In this document: one piece after another, positions 28,228 to 38,640 of the stretch
Numbering within the stretch: the stretch's first letter is position 1
Layout of the letters: each line of letters opens with the position of its first letter
Position numbers and translations under genes: made by a program
Source: CADEEN01 sp963751775
GTDB taxonomy: Bacteria; Pseudomonadota; Gammaproteobacteria; Burkholderiales; Burkholderiaceae_C
Assembly: GCA_963751775.1 (NCBI GenBank)
Contig: CAVVVW010000013.1
Coordinates: forward strand, 124,001-188,000
Length of the DNA: 64,000 nucleotides
Reading direction: 5' to 3'
The notes under the pieces: generated by a model
Databases searched by the model: none
Told to the model about the DNA's origin: nothing
Seen by the model: the letters and a program-made list of their open reading frames with translations, nothing else

Positions 28228-29053
28228 TCAAGACGGCAGCCAGTCGAAGGCCGGGGTGCGTTCGGGCAGTCCATGCACGGCATCGTAGTACGGGCCGGCG
28301 AAATACAGGCCGGCGGCGTCGAACGTCGGCGCGGCGGCATCCCGGTTTCGCGCCGCCAGCACCTCGGCCAGCCAATCGGCGGGCCGGCTGCCCTGCCCGA
28401 CGGCGACCAGACAGCCCATCAGATTGCGCACCATGTGGTGCAGGAAGGCGACACCGTCGAAGTCGAAACGCCAATAGGCGCCATGGCGCGCAATCGAGAT
28501 CGAGTTCAGGCGCTTGACCGGCGAGGCGGCCTGGCAGTCGGCACTGCGAAACGATGAAAAGTCATGCTCGCCGATCAGGTGCGCGGCACCAGCGCGCATG
28601 GCATCGACGTCGAGCGGGCGAAAGACCCAGCCGACCAGGCCGTGCCTCGAGCGCCGGGCGCACGGCCGCTTCGAGCAGCAGGTACACATAGCGCCGGCCA
28701 AGGGCACTGTTGCGGGCGTGAAAGCCGTCGGCCACCGGCTGGCACCACTGCACCGCGATGTCGCTCGGCAGGTAACGGTTGGTGCCGCGAACCCACGAGA
28801 ACGGTTCGCGCTCCACCGGTGCGTCGAGATGCACGACCTGATTCAGCCCGTGCACGCCGGCATCGGTGCGGCCCGCGCAATGGGTTGGTACCGCGGTGTC
28901 GGCAAAGCGGGACAGCGCGAGTTCGAGCTGATCCTGGACGGTCCGGCCGTCGGACTGGCTCTGCCAGCCGTGGTAGGCGCCACCGCGATAGGCCACACCG
29001 AGCGCGAGGCGCCGGCGCGGGGCCGGCGCCTCGCGGCCGGAACCGTCAGGCAA
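28228..29053 (-). CDS. truA: tRNA pseudouridine(38-40) synthase (one frameshift)
   Basis: About 275 residues after joining a shift near 28650. The catalytic aspartate is D64 in CAGRTDAGVHGL; RNSALGRRYVYL and FLHHMVRNLMGCLV are further TruA signatures. It converts uridines 38-40 in the tRNA anticodon arm. Its start overlaps the fimV stop by 8 bp. The same fimV-truA-trpF order is common in Burkholderiales. Confidence 0.92.
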
Positions 29054-31736
29054 GACCGTCGAGCAGGCTTTGCGCGCGCACCTTCAGCGGCCCGCTGGCC
29101 TTGGCCACGACCTCTTCGAGCAGATCGCGGGCACCTTCCTTGTCACCGATCTGGCGGAACTCCTCGGCCAGCTCGAGCTTTCGCAGCAGCGGGTCCGAGG
29201 GATCGCTGGCGGACTTGGCCACGCTGTCGTCGAAGTCGGCCGGCATCGAGGAGTAATCGAGCGCCGGCGTGCTCGACGCCTTCTTGCCCGACGAGCCGAG
29301 GTCGAGCGAGATCGCGCCGAAATCGAACGCCGCCGCCGTCGTGTCCGACGCCGCATTGGCGTCGCCGGTTGGCAACTGCAGGTCGGCCAGGCGCGCGGCC
29401 AGATCGTTCTTGCGCGGCACCGCCGCGAGGTCGATCGGTTGCGTGTTTTCCAGCGGCTTGGCAGGCGGCGCCGTCGCGACGACAAGATCGAGGTCGAGAT
29501 CCAGGCTGCTCGCTGCCGGGGCGACACTGTCGGCGCCCTCGGAGGTGGCGAACTTCGTCGCCGGCGGCAGCACCGACTGCGGCATCGTGCTGGCGCCCAG
29601 CGCCTCGCCGACCGCCGTGGCACCACCCGCGAGCGCCGCACTCGGACGCCCGCCCTGCTTGTACAGCGGGTTGTCGGGGTCGATCTGCTGGCCCAGTTCC
29701 TGCGCCTTGTGCCAGTCGTCGCCTTCGCCCTTTGCCAACGAGTACAACTGCGTCGCGAGCATCTCGAAGCCCTTGGTATCGCGCCGCTTGGCGTACACCT
29801 CGAGCAGCTTGGTCCGGATCGCGAGCCGGTCCGGGTTGCTGCGAAGCGCTTCCTTGAGAATCTCCTCGGCCTGCAGGTCGCGGCCGTAGGCCAGGTAGAC
29901 GTCGGCCTCGGCGACCGGATCGACGTCGCCGATCGCATCGAGCTGGCTCAACGAGTAGCTCATCGACGACGAGGCGCCCGCGGCGTCGCGCGTGTCGATG
30001 CGCTGGCCGCCGCTGGCACCGAAGAACGAGTCGGGTTGAAGGCGGCTCTCGAGGAACGAGGTCTCGCCGCTCTCTGCCCTGGCGCGGCTGCGCCAGCGGT
30101 AAACGCCCAGTCCCGCCAGCAATGCCAGGACCACGCCGGCGCCGGGCAGCACAAAGGGGTTGTCGAGCAAGCCCAGCGACCAGGCCGGGCTCTTCTTCCG
30201 CGGCTGCGGCCGGCGGCTTGGCTGCCACTGCCGGTGCCGACGCGCGAGACTCTGCCGCGGGCGGTGTCGGCGCGGCGGCGACGGGTGCAGGTGCAGGTGC
30301 AGGTGCAGGTGCAGGTGCAGGTGCAGGTGCAGGTGCCGGCGCCGGTGCCGGTGCGGTGCGCAGGTGCCGGCGCAGGCGCAGGTGCAGGTGCGGGTGCAGG
30401 TGCGGGTGCCGGCGCTGGCGCGGGAGGCGGCGCTGGGGGCTTGGCGGGGGGCGGCGGAACCGGAGGCGCTGCTGCGACGACGATCGCCGGCCCGGACTTC
30501 GCGGCCGAGTCAGCCGCTGCGGGTTTCGCCGGCGCGGCCGCTGTCGCTGGCGGCTTCGATGCGGCCAACCCGGTGCCGTCCTTGAGCTTCTTCAAGTCTT
30601 CGACGTTGCGCGCCAACTCGGCCACGCGCGCGGACTGCTCCTTCGTTTCGGCTTCCTTGGAGGCCTTGCTGGCTTCGGCGCCAGCCTTCACGCCACCCTG
30701 CGACAGGGTGAGCCGGTCCGGGCTGGCCGCAGTCGGTGCCTTCTTGTCGTCGACCTTGGCCTGGACCTTGCCGGTCGCCTGCCGCGCAGGTTCGCTGGTC
30801 TTGACAGCCGGCGCACCGCTGGCCAGGCGCTGGCGGTAGGCCGCGAAATCGGCGCTCTGCGCCTGGATCAACTGCTTGGCCTCGGCGGCGTCGGTTTCCT
30901 TGGCCGCGGCGGCGGACGGCACGGTCAGCACCGCGCCCGCCTTCAGCCGATTCATGTTGTTGTCGATGAACGCCTGCGAGTTGCTGCGCCACAGCGCGAC
31001 GAGCATCTGATCGAGCGAAGCACCCGTACGCTGCGTGCGCGCAGCGATGCGTGACAGCGTATCGCCTTCGTTCACGCGGTATTCGTCGCCAGTCACCGCG
31101 GCCGGGGCCGATGGCCTTGGCGCGGCAGGCACCGCCGCCGTGCGCGGTGCGGGCTGCGGGTGCTGCAGGGCTGGCGGCGCGCGGCGCCTGCTCGGGCGCC
31201 GGCCTCGGCGCGGTGGCAGTTGACGGCGCAGGCGCCGGGGCAGCCGAGATCACCGGCGACGCGGGCGCGGGTGCCGGGGTCACGGCGGTCCGCGTCGACG
31301 GCGGATCGAGCAGCATCGTGTACTCGCGCACCAGGCGGCCACTGGCCCAGGTCAACTCCAGGATCACGTCGACAAAGGGCTCCTGCACGACGCGGTCGCT
31401 GGACACGCGCAGGTACGGGCGGCCGTCGGCGCGGTTGGCCAGCGTGATCACCGTGCCCGGCAGGACGGCGCCGTAGTCCACGCCTGCGGCGCGGTAGGCC
31501 TCGGGCGGCGCCACGCGCACGCGCAGCGACGCAGCTTCCTCGGGCGTGATGTTGGTGACATCGATTTCGGCACGCAGGTTTTCGCCCAGCGCCGACTGCA
31601 CCGCCATGCGGCCCAAGCCGAGTGCCCAACTGCCCGAGCAGGCGACAGCCAGTGCGGCGACAGCGACCGCACGCAGCGCGAAGCCGGTACGGTGTACGGG
31701 GTGAGTCGAAGGCTTGTGGTTCAAGGCGTCTCCCAA
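29046..31736 (-). CDS. fimV: FimV-like LysM/TPR pole-organising membrane protein (frameshifted)
   Basis: About 897 residues after joining frames. N-terminus: signal/anchor then SALGENLRAEIDVTNI, the FimV N-terminal family motif. Next a LysM-type module EYRVNEGDTLSRIAARTQRTG that binds peptidoglycan, a long Pro-Ala linker coded by a hexanucleotide repeat (30284-30417), a membrane helix (PGAGVVLALLAGLGVYRWR) and a cytoplasmic C-terminus with a TPR-like block (RDLQAEEILKEALRSNPDRLAIRTKLLEVYAKRRDTKGFE shown in parts) and the conserved FimV tail LELAEEFRQIGDKEGAR. Breaks lie near 31130 and in the repeat near 30350. FimV homologues organise the cell pole, type IV pili and cyclic-AMP signalling. Confidence 0.85.
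30284..30417 (-). repeat. GGTGCA hexanucleotide tandem repeat inside fimV
   Basis: Eight perfect copies of GGTGCA (30284-30331) followed by degenerate copies (GGTGCC, GGTGCG, GGCGCA) to about 30417. On the coding strand it encodes alternating Pro-Ala, a flexible periplasmic linker. Slippage would change linker length without changing frame. Confidence 0.85.
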
Positions 31737-31844
31737 TGACCCGCGGCGGACATCGATGATGGTCCGCCGCGAAACTGATGTTTCACGCAGTGCCAGCCGG
31801 CCGGTTTTCAGGCCGCCAGCGAGCGAAGGAAATGTGTCGAAATC

Positions 31845-31873
31845 ACAATAGCATCAAGCATATAGGGTGACAA
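31845..31873 (-). promoter_or_regulatory. Candidate sigma-70 promoter of the fimV operon
   Basis: Leftward TTGTCA (31868-31873) and TATTGT (31845-31850) with an exact 17-bp spacer, about 110 bp upstream of the fimV start, in the AT-richest part of a 227-bp gap after asd. No gene lies in this gap. Confidence 0.5.
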
Positions 31874-31963
31874 GCTCATGCAAAGTGTGACCTCACCCGA
31901 AACCCCATGTCACCGGGTGTAGTCGTGAACTTGTTGTCATGTGGCAACGCGGGTCGCCGCGGC

Positions 31964-33077
31964 TCAGGCATCGAGCAGGATCCTCAGCATTCGCCGCAGC
32001 GGCTCGGCAGCGCCCCACAACAGCTGGTCGCCGATGGTGAAGGCGCCGAGGTATTCGGGGCCCATCGCCAGCTTGCGCAGCCGTCCGACGGGGATCGTCA
32101 TCGTGCCGGTGACCGCCACCGGCGTGAGTTCGCGCACCGTGGCCGCGGATGTGTTGGGCACCACCTTGACCCAGGCATTGTCGGCGGCGATCAGGGCTTC
32201 GATGTCGGCCAGCGGTACGTCCTTCTTCAACTTGAAGGTCAGCGCCTGGCTGTGGCAGCGCATCGCGCCCACACGCACGCAAAAACCATCGACCGGGACC
32301 GCCACCGCGTTGCCGAGGATCTTGTTGGTCTCGGCCATGCCCTTCCACTCTTCCCTGGACATGCCGTTGCCGAGGTCCTTGTCGATCCACGGGATCAGCG
32401 AACCGCCCAGGGGCACGCCGAAATTGGCTGTCTCTTGCGGGCCCATCGAGCGCTGCCTGGCGATCACGCGGCGATCGATGTCGAGAATGGCACTGTGCGG
32501 GTCGGCCAGCAGCTCGCGAACGCAGTCGTGCAGCATGCCGTACTGCGTCAGCAGCTCGCGCATGTGCTGCGCGCCACCGCCCGACGCGGCCTGGTAGGTC
32601 TGCGTGCGTCATCCACTCGACGAGGCCGGCCTTGTACAGCGCGCCAACGCCCATCAGCATGCAGCTGACCGTGCAGTTGCCACCGATCCAGTGGCGCCCG
32701 CCGTTGGCGAGCGCCTTCTTGATCACCGGCAGATTGACCGGGTCGAGAATGATGACCGCGTCGTCGGCCATGCGCAGGGCCGACGCGGCGTCGATCCAGT
32801 GCCCGCCCCAGCCGGCGGCGCGCAGTTTGGGCACGATTGCGTCGGTGTAGTCGCCGCCCTGCGCGCTGATGATGATGTCGCAGCGCTTGAGCGCGCCGAC
32901 ATCGAATGCGTCGCGCAGCTTGGTTTCGTTCTTCGCCATCGACGGCGCGCTGCTGCCGGCGTTCGAGGTCGAGAAGAACACCGGCTCGATGAGCGCAAAG
33001 TCGCCCTCCGCCTGCATGCGCTGCAGCAACACGGAGCCGACCATGCCGCGCCAGCCGACCAATCCAACGAGTGCCAT
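31964..33077 (-). CDS. asd: Aspartate-semialdehyde dehydrogenase (one frameshift)
   Basis: Start ATG 33077 (MALVGLVGWRGMVGSVLLQRM). The NADP-binding motif GWRGMVGS is at the N-terminus. The catalytic cysteine lies in IGGNCTVSCML. RVGAMRCHSQALTFKL contains the substrate-binding basic residues. One shift near 32600. About 371 residues, the proteobacterial Asd type. Reduces aspartyl phosphate in lysine, threonine and methionine synthesis; also needed for cell wall diaminopimelate, so the break is probably an error. Follows leuB as in many Burkholderiales. Confidence 0.93.
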
Positions 33078-33169
33078 TTCAGTTCTACCTTGTTCGTCGA
33101 TCCGGACCCCGCCTTGTCCCGGTTCGCATCGCCGGGGTCCAGAGTGGGGCGAGACGATCCGAGAGCCAG

Positions 33170-34267
33170 CTAGCTCTTGGTGGTAATGGTTTTGCCGGTC
33201 AGGGCCGCGACCACCGCATCGCCCATCCCGACCGTGCCGACCTTGTTCGTTCCTTCGCTCCAGATGTCGGCCGTGCGCAGGCCGGCCGACAGCACGGCCT
33301 TCACCGCCGACTCGATGCGGTCGGCGGCAGTGGGCTGGGCGAGCGAATAGCGAAGCATCATGGCGGCGGACAGGATTGTAGCCAGCGGATTGGCGATGCC
33401 GCGGCCGGCGATGTCGGGCGCACTGCCGTGGCTGGGCTCGTACAGGCCCTTGTTGTCCTTGTCCAGCGAGGCCGAGGGCAACATGCCGATCGAGCCGGTC
33501 AGCATCGCCGCCGCATCGGACAGGATGTCGCCGAACATGTTGCCGGTGACGACCACGTCGAAGGCCTTCGGCGCCTTGACCAGCTGCATCGCGGCGTTGT
33601 CGACGTACATGTGATCGAGCTTCACGTCGGGGTACGACGGCATGCACCTCGGTGACCACGTCCTTCCAGAACTGGAACGTCTCGAGCACGTTGGCCTTGT
33701 CGACGCTGGTCACCTTCTTGCCACGCTTGCGGGCCGCCTGGAACGCGACATGGGCGATGCGTTCGATCTCGGGCCTGCTGTAGCGCATGGTGTCGAAGGC
33801 TTCCTCGGCACCGGGGAAGTGGCCGTCGACGGCAGTGCGGCGGCCACGCGGCTGGCCGAAGTAGATGTCGCCGGTCAGCTCGCGAATGATCAGGATGTCG
33901 AGCCCCGCGACCAGCTCGGGCTTCAGGCTGGATGCGTGCGGTCAGCTGCTCGTAGCAGATCGCGGGCCGGAAGTTGGCGAACAGGCCGAGGTGCTTGCGC
34001 AGCCCGAGGATCGCCTGCTCGGGGCGCAAGGCACGTTCGAGCTTGTCGTACTTCCAATCACCGACGGCGCCGAACAGCACGGCATCGGCGGCTCTGGCCA
34101 ACGCCAGCGTCGCCTCGGGCAGCGGATGGCCATGCGCCTCGTAGGCCGCGCCGCCGACCAGGGCCGTCTCGAGTTCGAACGGGTAGCTCGAGCGCGCGCA
34201 GCACCTTGACCGCCTCGGCGACGATTTCGGTGCCGATGCCGTCGCCCGGCAATACAGCAATCTTCAT
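33170..34267 (-). CDS. leuB: 3-isopropylmalate dehydrogenase (three frameshifts)
   Basis: Start ATG 34267 with MKIAVLPGDGIGTEIVAEAV. Further segments in shifted frames: FGAVGDWKYDKLERALRPEQAIL, RYSRPEIERIAHVAFQAARKRGKKVTSVDKANVLE (given in parts), VDNAAMQLV, VTGNMFGDILSD and GSAPDIAGRGIANPLA. These are the substrate, metal and NAD sites of LeuB. Breaks near 34200, 33940 and 33640. Oxidatively decarboxylates 3-isopropylmalate in leucine synthesis. No part is missing. Confidence 0.92.
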
Positions 34268-34318
34268 GGCTTGTCTTCCATTGATTCAGCGGGGCCGCGC
34301 AACTTGTTGCATGCAGCC

Positions 34319-34966
34319 TCAGAGCGGCCGATGGTCCAGCCACGGCATGCGCGCCAGGCGCTCGGTTTCGAAGGCCCGGATCTTGTCGGCGTGGCGCAGC
34401 GTCAGGCCGATGTCGTCCCAGCCGTTGAGCAGGCATTGCTTGCGAAAGGCCTGGACTTCGAACGGCAGCTCGAGCCCGTCGGGCTTGATCACCACCTGGC
34501 GCGGCAGGTCGATCGTCAGCGCGTAGCCCGGGAATGCGGCCACCTCGTCGAACAGGCGCGCCACCTCGTGCTCGGGCAGCACGATCGGCAGCAGGCCGTT
34601 CTTGAAGCAGTTGTTGAAGAAGATGTCGGCAAAACTCGGTGCGATCAGGGCGCGAAAGCCGTACTGGTCGAGGGCCCACGGTGCGTGCTCGCGGCTCGAG
34701 CCGCAGCCGAAGTTCTTCGCCGCGACCAGCACCGAAGCACCCCGATAGCGGGCCTGATTGAGCACGAAGTCGGGGTTGGCCTTGCGCGTGGCCGGGTCCT
34801 GGCCCGGCTCGCCACGGTCGAGGTAGCGCCATTCGTCGAACAGGTTGGGGCCGAAGCCCGAACGCTTGATCGACTTCAGGAACTGCTTCGGGATGATCGC
34901 GTCGGTGTCGACGTTGGCCCGATTCAGCGGCGCGACCAGCCCCTTGTGGACGGTGAAAGCTTGCAC
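34319..34966 (-). CDS. leuD: 3-isopropylmalate dehydratase small subunit
   Basis: Intact, 215 residues, GTG start at 34966 (V/M-QAFTVHKGLVAPLNRANVDTDAIIPKQFL). NFGCGSSREHAPWAL is the swivel-domain signature. Pairs with LeuC to isomerise isopropylmalate. Separated from leuC by a small lipoprotein gene. Confidence 0.96.
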   Translation of the reverse strand: MQAFTVHKGLVAPLNRANVDTDAIIPKQFLKSIKRSGFGPNLFDEWRYLDRGEPGQDPATRKANPDFVLNQARYRGASVLVAAKNFGCGSSREHAPWALDQYGFRALIAPSFADIFFNNCFKNGLLPIVLPEHEVARLFDEVAAFPGYALTIDLPRQVVIKPDGLELPFEVQAFRKQCLLNGWDDIGLTLRHADKIRAFETERLARMPWLDHRPL

Positions 34967-34972
34967 GTCAGC

Positions 34973-35104
34973 TCACTTCTTCTTCGAGGCGTTCTCGATC
35001 GATTCGCCGGCCTTGGTGATGTCCTTGCCCAAACCCTCGAAGGTGTTGCAGCCCACCAGCAGCAGCAGCACGCCGGTCACCAATCCCGCTAACAGCTTGT
35101 TCAT
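34973..35104 (-). CDS. Entericidin-type small lipoprotein
   Basis: 43 residues from ATG 35104, preceded by GGAGAGACCG. The N-terminus MNKLLAGLVTGVLLLLVGC ends in a lipobox (LVGC); the mature part NTFEGLGKDITKAGESIENASKKK (short, helical, Lys-rich) matches the EcnA/EcnB pattern. Encoded between leuC and leuD, a conserved location in Burkholderiales. Function in this order is not established; in Escherichia coli related lipoproteins form a toxin/antidote pair affecting lysis. Confidence 0.9.
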   Translation of the reverse strand: MNKLLAGLVTGVLLLLVGCNTFEGLGKDITKAGESIENASKKK

Positions 35105-35123
35105 CGGTCTCTCCTGCGTTGCC

Positions 35124-36549
35124 TCAAGAAATTCGGCGCACGTCGACGAAATGTCCCTCGATGGCCGCCGCCGCGGCCATTGCCGGGCTGACCAGATGGG
35201 TGCGGCCACCCGCACCCTGGCGGCCCTCGAAATTGCGGTTGCTGGTCGAGGCGCAGCGCTCGCCGGGCTCGAGCCGGTCGGCGTTCATCGCCAGGCACAT
35301 CGAGCAGCCCGGCTCGCGCCAGTCGAAACCGGCCGCCTTGAACACCTCGTGCAGGCCCTCGCGCTCGGCCTGCGCCTTGACCAGGCCCGAACCCGGCACC
35401 ACCAGCGCCAGGCGCACGTTGCCGGCCACGCGCCGGCCCAGCCGCTTGACCACGGCGGCCGCTTCGCGCAGGTCTTCGATGCGGCTGTTGGTGCACGAGC
35501 CGATGAAGACCTTGTCGATGCGGATGTCGGTGATGGCCTTGTTCGGCTCCAGGCCCATGTAGGCCAGTGCGCGTTCGATGCCCTCGCGGCGGCCGGCGTC
35601 CTTCTCGCGCTCGGGGTCGGGCACGCGGCCGTCGACCGCCACCACCATCTCGGGGCTGGTGCCCCAGGTGACCTGCGGCCTGAGGGCGCTGGCGTCGAGT
35701 TCGACGACGCGGTCCCACTTGGCATCGGCGTCCGATTGCAGCGTGCGCCAGTATTGCGATGGCATGCTGCAATTCGACGCCGCTGGGCGCAAACGGCCGC
35801 CCTTGCACGTACTGGATCGTCTTCTCGTCGACGGCCACCAGCCCGGCACGTGCACCGGCCTCGATCGCCATGTTGCAGACCGTCATGCGCCCTTCCATGC
35901 TGAGGGCGCGGATCGCGCTGCCGCCGAACTCGATCGTGCTGCCGCTGCCGCCGGCGGTGCCGATCTTGCCGATGATGGCCAGCACGATGTCCTTCGCCGT
36001 GCAGCCGCGCGGCAACGCGCCTTCGACCTTGATCAGCAGGTTCTTCGCCTTCTTGGCGAGCAGGGTCTGCGTCGCCATCACATGCTCGACCTCGCTGGTG
36101 CCGATGCCATGCGCCAGCGCACCGAACGCGCCATGCGTGCTGGTGTGGCTGTCGCCGCAGACGACGGTCATGCCGGGCAGCGTGGCGCCCTGCTCGGGGC
36201 CGATCACGTGCACGATGCCCTGGCGCTTGTCGAGAAACGGGAAGTACGCCGCCGCGCCGAAGGCCTTGATGTTGGCGTCGAGCGTGACCACCTGCTGGCG
36301 GCTGATCGGGTCGGTGATGCCGTCGTAGCCGTCTTCCCAGTGGTTGGTCGGCGTGTTGTGGTCGGCGGTGGCGACGATCGAACTCTGGCGCCAGACCTTG
36401 CGCCCGGCCAGGCGCAGGCCCTCGAAGGCCTGCGGGCTGGTCACCTCGTGCACCAGGTGGCGGTCGATGTAGAGCACGGTCGTGCCGTCGTCTTCGGTGT
36501 AGACGGCGTGTTCGTCCCACAGCTTGTCGTAAAGGGTGCGTGCGGTCAT
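35124..36549 (-). CDS. leuC: 3-isopropylmalate dehydratase large subunit (one frameshift)
   Basis: Start ATG 36549 (MTARTLYDKLWDEHAV). The iron-sulfur cluster cysteines lie in VCGDSHTSTHGAFG, IGSCTNSRIEDLREAA and GCSMCLAMNAD. DHNTPTN is the aconitase-superfamily motif. Shift near 35765. About 475 residues. Works with leuD just downstream. Its upstream neighbour is livM, 75 bp away, so it may be read from the liv operon as well as from its own promoter. Confidence 0.94.
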
Positions 36550-36624
36550 CGCTTCGGCTGGCAAGTCCAGCCCGGATTGTCGCGGAAAGCGCGCGCCCCC
36601 TGCCCGGCGCCGGGGATTGATGGC

Positions 36625-37572
36625 TCAGCGCTGGCGCCGCCGCTGTTGCCAGGCCAGCAATTCGCCGACGATGCCGCGTCGGAAGGCCAGCACGCAGACG
36701 ACGAAGATCGCACCGATGATCACCGTGACCCACGAACCCACCCGGTCGGCGAGGAAGTTCTGCAGGCCGATGATCGTCATGGCCCCGATCACGGGCCCGG
36801 CAAAGGTGCCCATGCCGCCGAGCAGCGTCATCAACACGACCTCACCGGACAGCGACCAGTGCACGTCGGACAGGGTGGCAAAGCCCAGCACCAGTGTCTT
36901 CAGCGCGCCGGCCAGCCCGGCGATGGCCGTCGACAGCACGAAGGCCAACAGCTTGTAGCGGTCGACGTCGTAGCCCAGCGAGATCGCCCGCGGCTCGTTC
37001 TCGCGGATCGCCTTGAGGACCTGGCCGTACGGCGAATGCACGATGCGGATGATGGCCGCGAACACGGCGACGAAGATCGCCAGCACGACGTAGTACAGCG
37101 TCAGGTCGCTGGCCAGCGGCAGCAGGCCGAACAGGCTGCCGCGCGGCACGCCCTGCAGGCCGTCCTCGCCGCCGGTGAACGGCACCTGCAGGCAGACGAA
37201 GTAGATCATCTGCGCCATCGCCAGCGTGACCATCGCGAAGTAGATGCCCTGGCGACGGATCGCGATCAAGCCGACGACCAGACCCAAGGCGCCGGCGATC
37301 AGCATGCCGGCGAGCAAACCGAGTTCGGGCGACCAGCCGGCACTGCGCACCAGCCAGCCGGTGGCATAGGCCGCCGAGCCCATGAACGCGGCGTGGCCGA
37401 ACGACAGCAGCCCGGTGTAGCCGAGCAGCAGGTTGAAGGCGCAGGCGAAGATCGCGAAACACAGCGCCGTCATCAGGAACACGGGGTAGACGCCGATGAA
37501 CGGCGCGACCAGCAGGAAGGCCAGCCCCGCGCCCCAGGCCCAGCGTGCTGATGCAACGTTTGACACGATCAT
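36625..37572 (-). CDS. livM: Branched-chain amino acid-type ABC permease LivM
   Basis: Intact, about 315 residues from ATG 37572. Eight or more hydrophobic segments; the family motifs FNLLLGYTGLLSFGHAAFMG and ENEPRAISLGYDVDRYKLLAF (permease-ATPase coupling loop) are clear. Fifth gene of the livG-livF-livK-livH-livM set. Confidence 0.93.
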   Translation of the reverse strand: MIVSNVASARWAWGAGLAFLLVAPFIGVYPVFLMTALCFAIFACAFNLLLGYTGLLSFGHAAFMGSAAYATGWLVRSAGWSPELGLLAGMLIAGALGLVVGLIAIRRQGIYFAMVTLAMAQMIYFVCLQVPFTGGEDGLQGVPRGSLFGLLPLASDLTLYYVVLAIFVAVFAAIIRIVHSPYGQVLKAIRENEPRAISLGYDVDRYKLLAFVLSTAIAGLAGALKTLVLGFATLSDVHWSLSGEVVLMTLLGGMGTFAGPVIGAMTIIGLQNFLADRVGSWVTVIIGAIFVVCVLAFRRGIVGELLAWQQRRRQR

Positions 37573-37635
37573 TTCAGTTTTCCATGGCGCCAGACGCCAC
37601 GCTCGATGCATGAAGCAGCGCGTTTCCAAGCAACC

Positions 37636-37734
37636 GCCGCGGATCCGGCTTTGCCGGTCCGCCAGCGGTGCCACGGGCCACAAGGTGGCCCGTTCCGGCC
37701 CAAGGGGGAGCGGCGAAGCCGCTACGGGGGTGGT
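37636..37734. repeat. Intergenic GC-rich repeat, livH-livM junction
   Basis: Begins right after the livH stop. Leftward it reads CCACCCCCGTAGCGGCTTCG and contains GCCGGATCCGCGG, both matched at 45.05-45.12 kb. A nearby GGGCCAC/GTGGCCC inverted pair (37675-37690) adds a hairpin. Confidence 0.6.
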
Positions 37735-38619
37735 TCATTTTTCCTTGCCGAACAGGCCGGCCGGCCGGACCATCAACACGATGGCCATGATGACGAAGAC
37801 GACGATGTTCGAGGCCTCGGGATAGAACACCTTGGTCAGGCCCTCGACGAGGCCGAGCATCACGCCGGTCAGGATCGAGCCCAGGATCGAGCCCATGCCG
37901 CCGATCACCACCACCGCGAAGACCACGATGATCAGGTTGCTGCCCATCAGCGGCGTGATCTGGATCACCGGCGCAGCCAGCACGCCCGCGATCGCGGCCA
38001 GCGCCGCGCCGCCGGCATAGGTCAGCGTGACCATCAACGGCACGTTGATGCCGAAGGCCTGCACCAGGGCCGGGTTCTCGGTACCGGCGCGCAGGGTGGC
38101 GCCCAGGCGGGTCTTCTCGATCACGAACCAGGTCGCCAGACAGACGCCGAGCGACGCGAACACGACCCAGGCGCGGTAATTCGGCAGCACCATGAAGCCG
38201 AGGTTGGTCGCGCCCTGCAGCAACTCGGGCACCGGGTACTGCTGGCCGGAGACGCCGAACTGGTCGCGGAACACGCCTTCGGCGATCAGCGCCAGGCCGA
38301 AGGTCAGCAGCAGGCTGTAGATCGGGTCGACGCGGTACAGCGGCTTGAGCAGCGTGCGCTCGATGGCCGCGCCCATCGCACCCACCACCAGCGGCGCGAG
38401 CAACAGCGCCGCCCAGTAGTTGAGCCCGAATTTCTCCAGGCTCAGCCAGGCCACGTAGGCCCCGATCATGTACAGCGCGCCGTGGGCGAAATTGACGATT
38501 CCCAACAGGCCGAAGATCACGGCCAGGCCGAGGCTGAGCATGGCGTAGAACGACCCATTGACCAGGCCCAGCATGAGCTGGCCCAGAAAAGCCTGCAGGG
38601 GAATGCCGAATATCTCCAC
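37735..38619 (-). CDS. livH: Branched-chain amino acid-type ABC permease LivH
   Basis: Intact, 294 residues, GTG start at 38619. Polytopic; IFGLLGIVNFAHGALYMIGAY is the LivH signature, followed by the coupling loop LRAGTENPALVQAFGINV. Forms the channel with LivM in the inner membrane. Confidence 0.94.
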   Translation of the reverse strand: MEIFGIPLQAFLGQLMLGLVNGSFYAMLSLGLAVIFGLLGIVNFAHGALYMIGAYVAWLSLEKFGLNYWAALLLAPLVVGAMGAAIERTLLKPLYRVDPIYSLLLTFGLALIAEGVFRDQFGVSGQQYPVPELLQGATNLGFMVLPNYRAWVVFASLGVCLATWFVIEKTRLGATLRAGTENPALVQAFGINVPLMVTLTYAGGAALAAIAGVLAAPVIQITPLMGSNLIIVVFAVVVIGGMGSILGSILTGVMLGLVEGLTKVFYPEASNIVVFVIMAIVLMVRPAGLFGKEK

Positions 38620-38640
38620 GTCGCGCGCCTCAGCGGGACA

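Noticed and set aside
30283..30420. Tandem repeat considered as a CRISPR array
   Set aside because: Units are 6 bp and coding in frame within fimV; there are no spacers.
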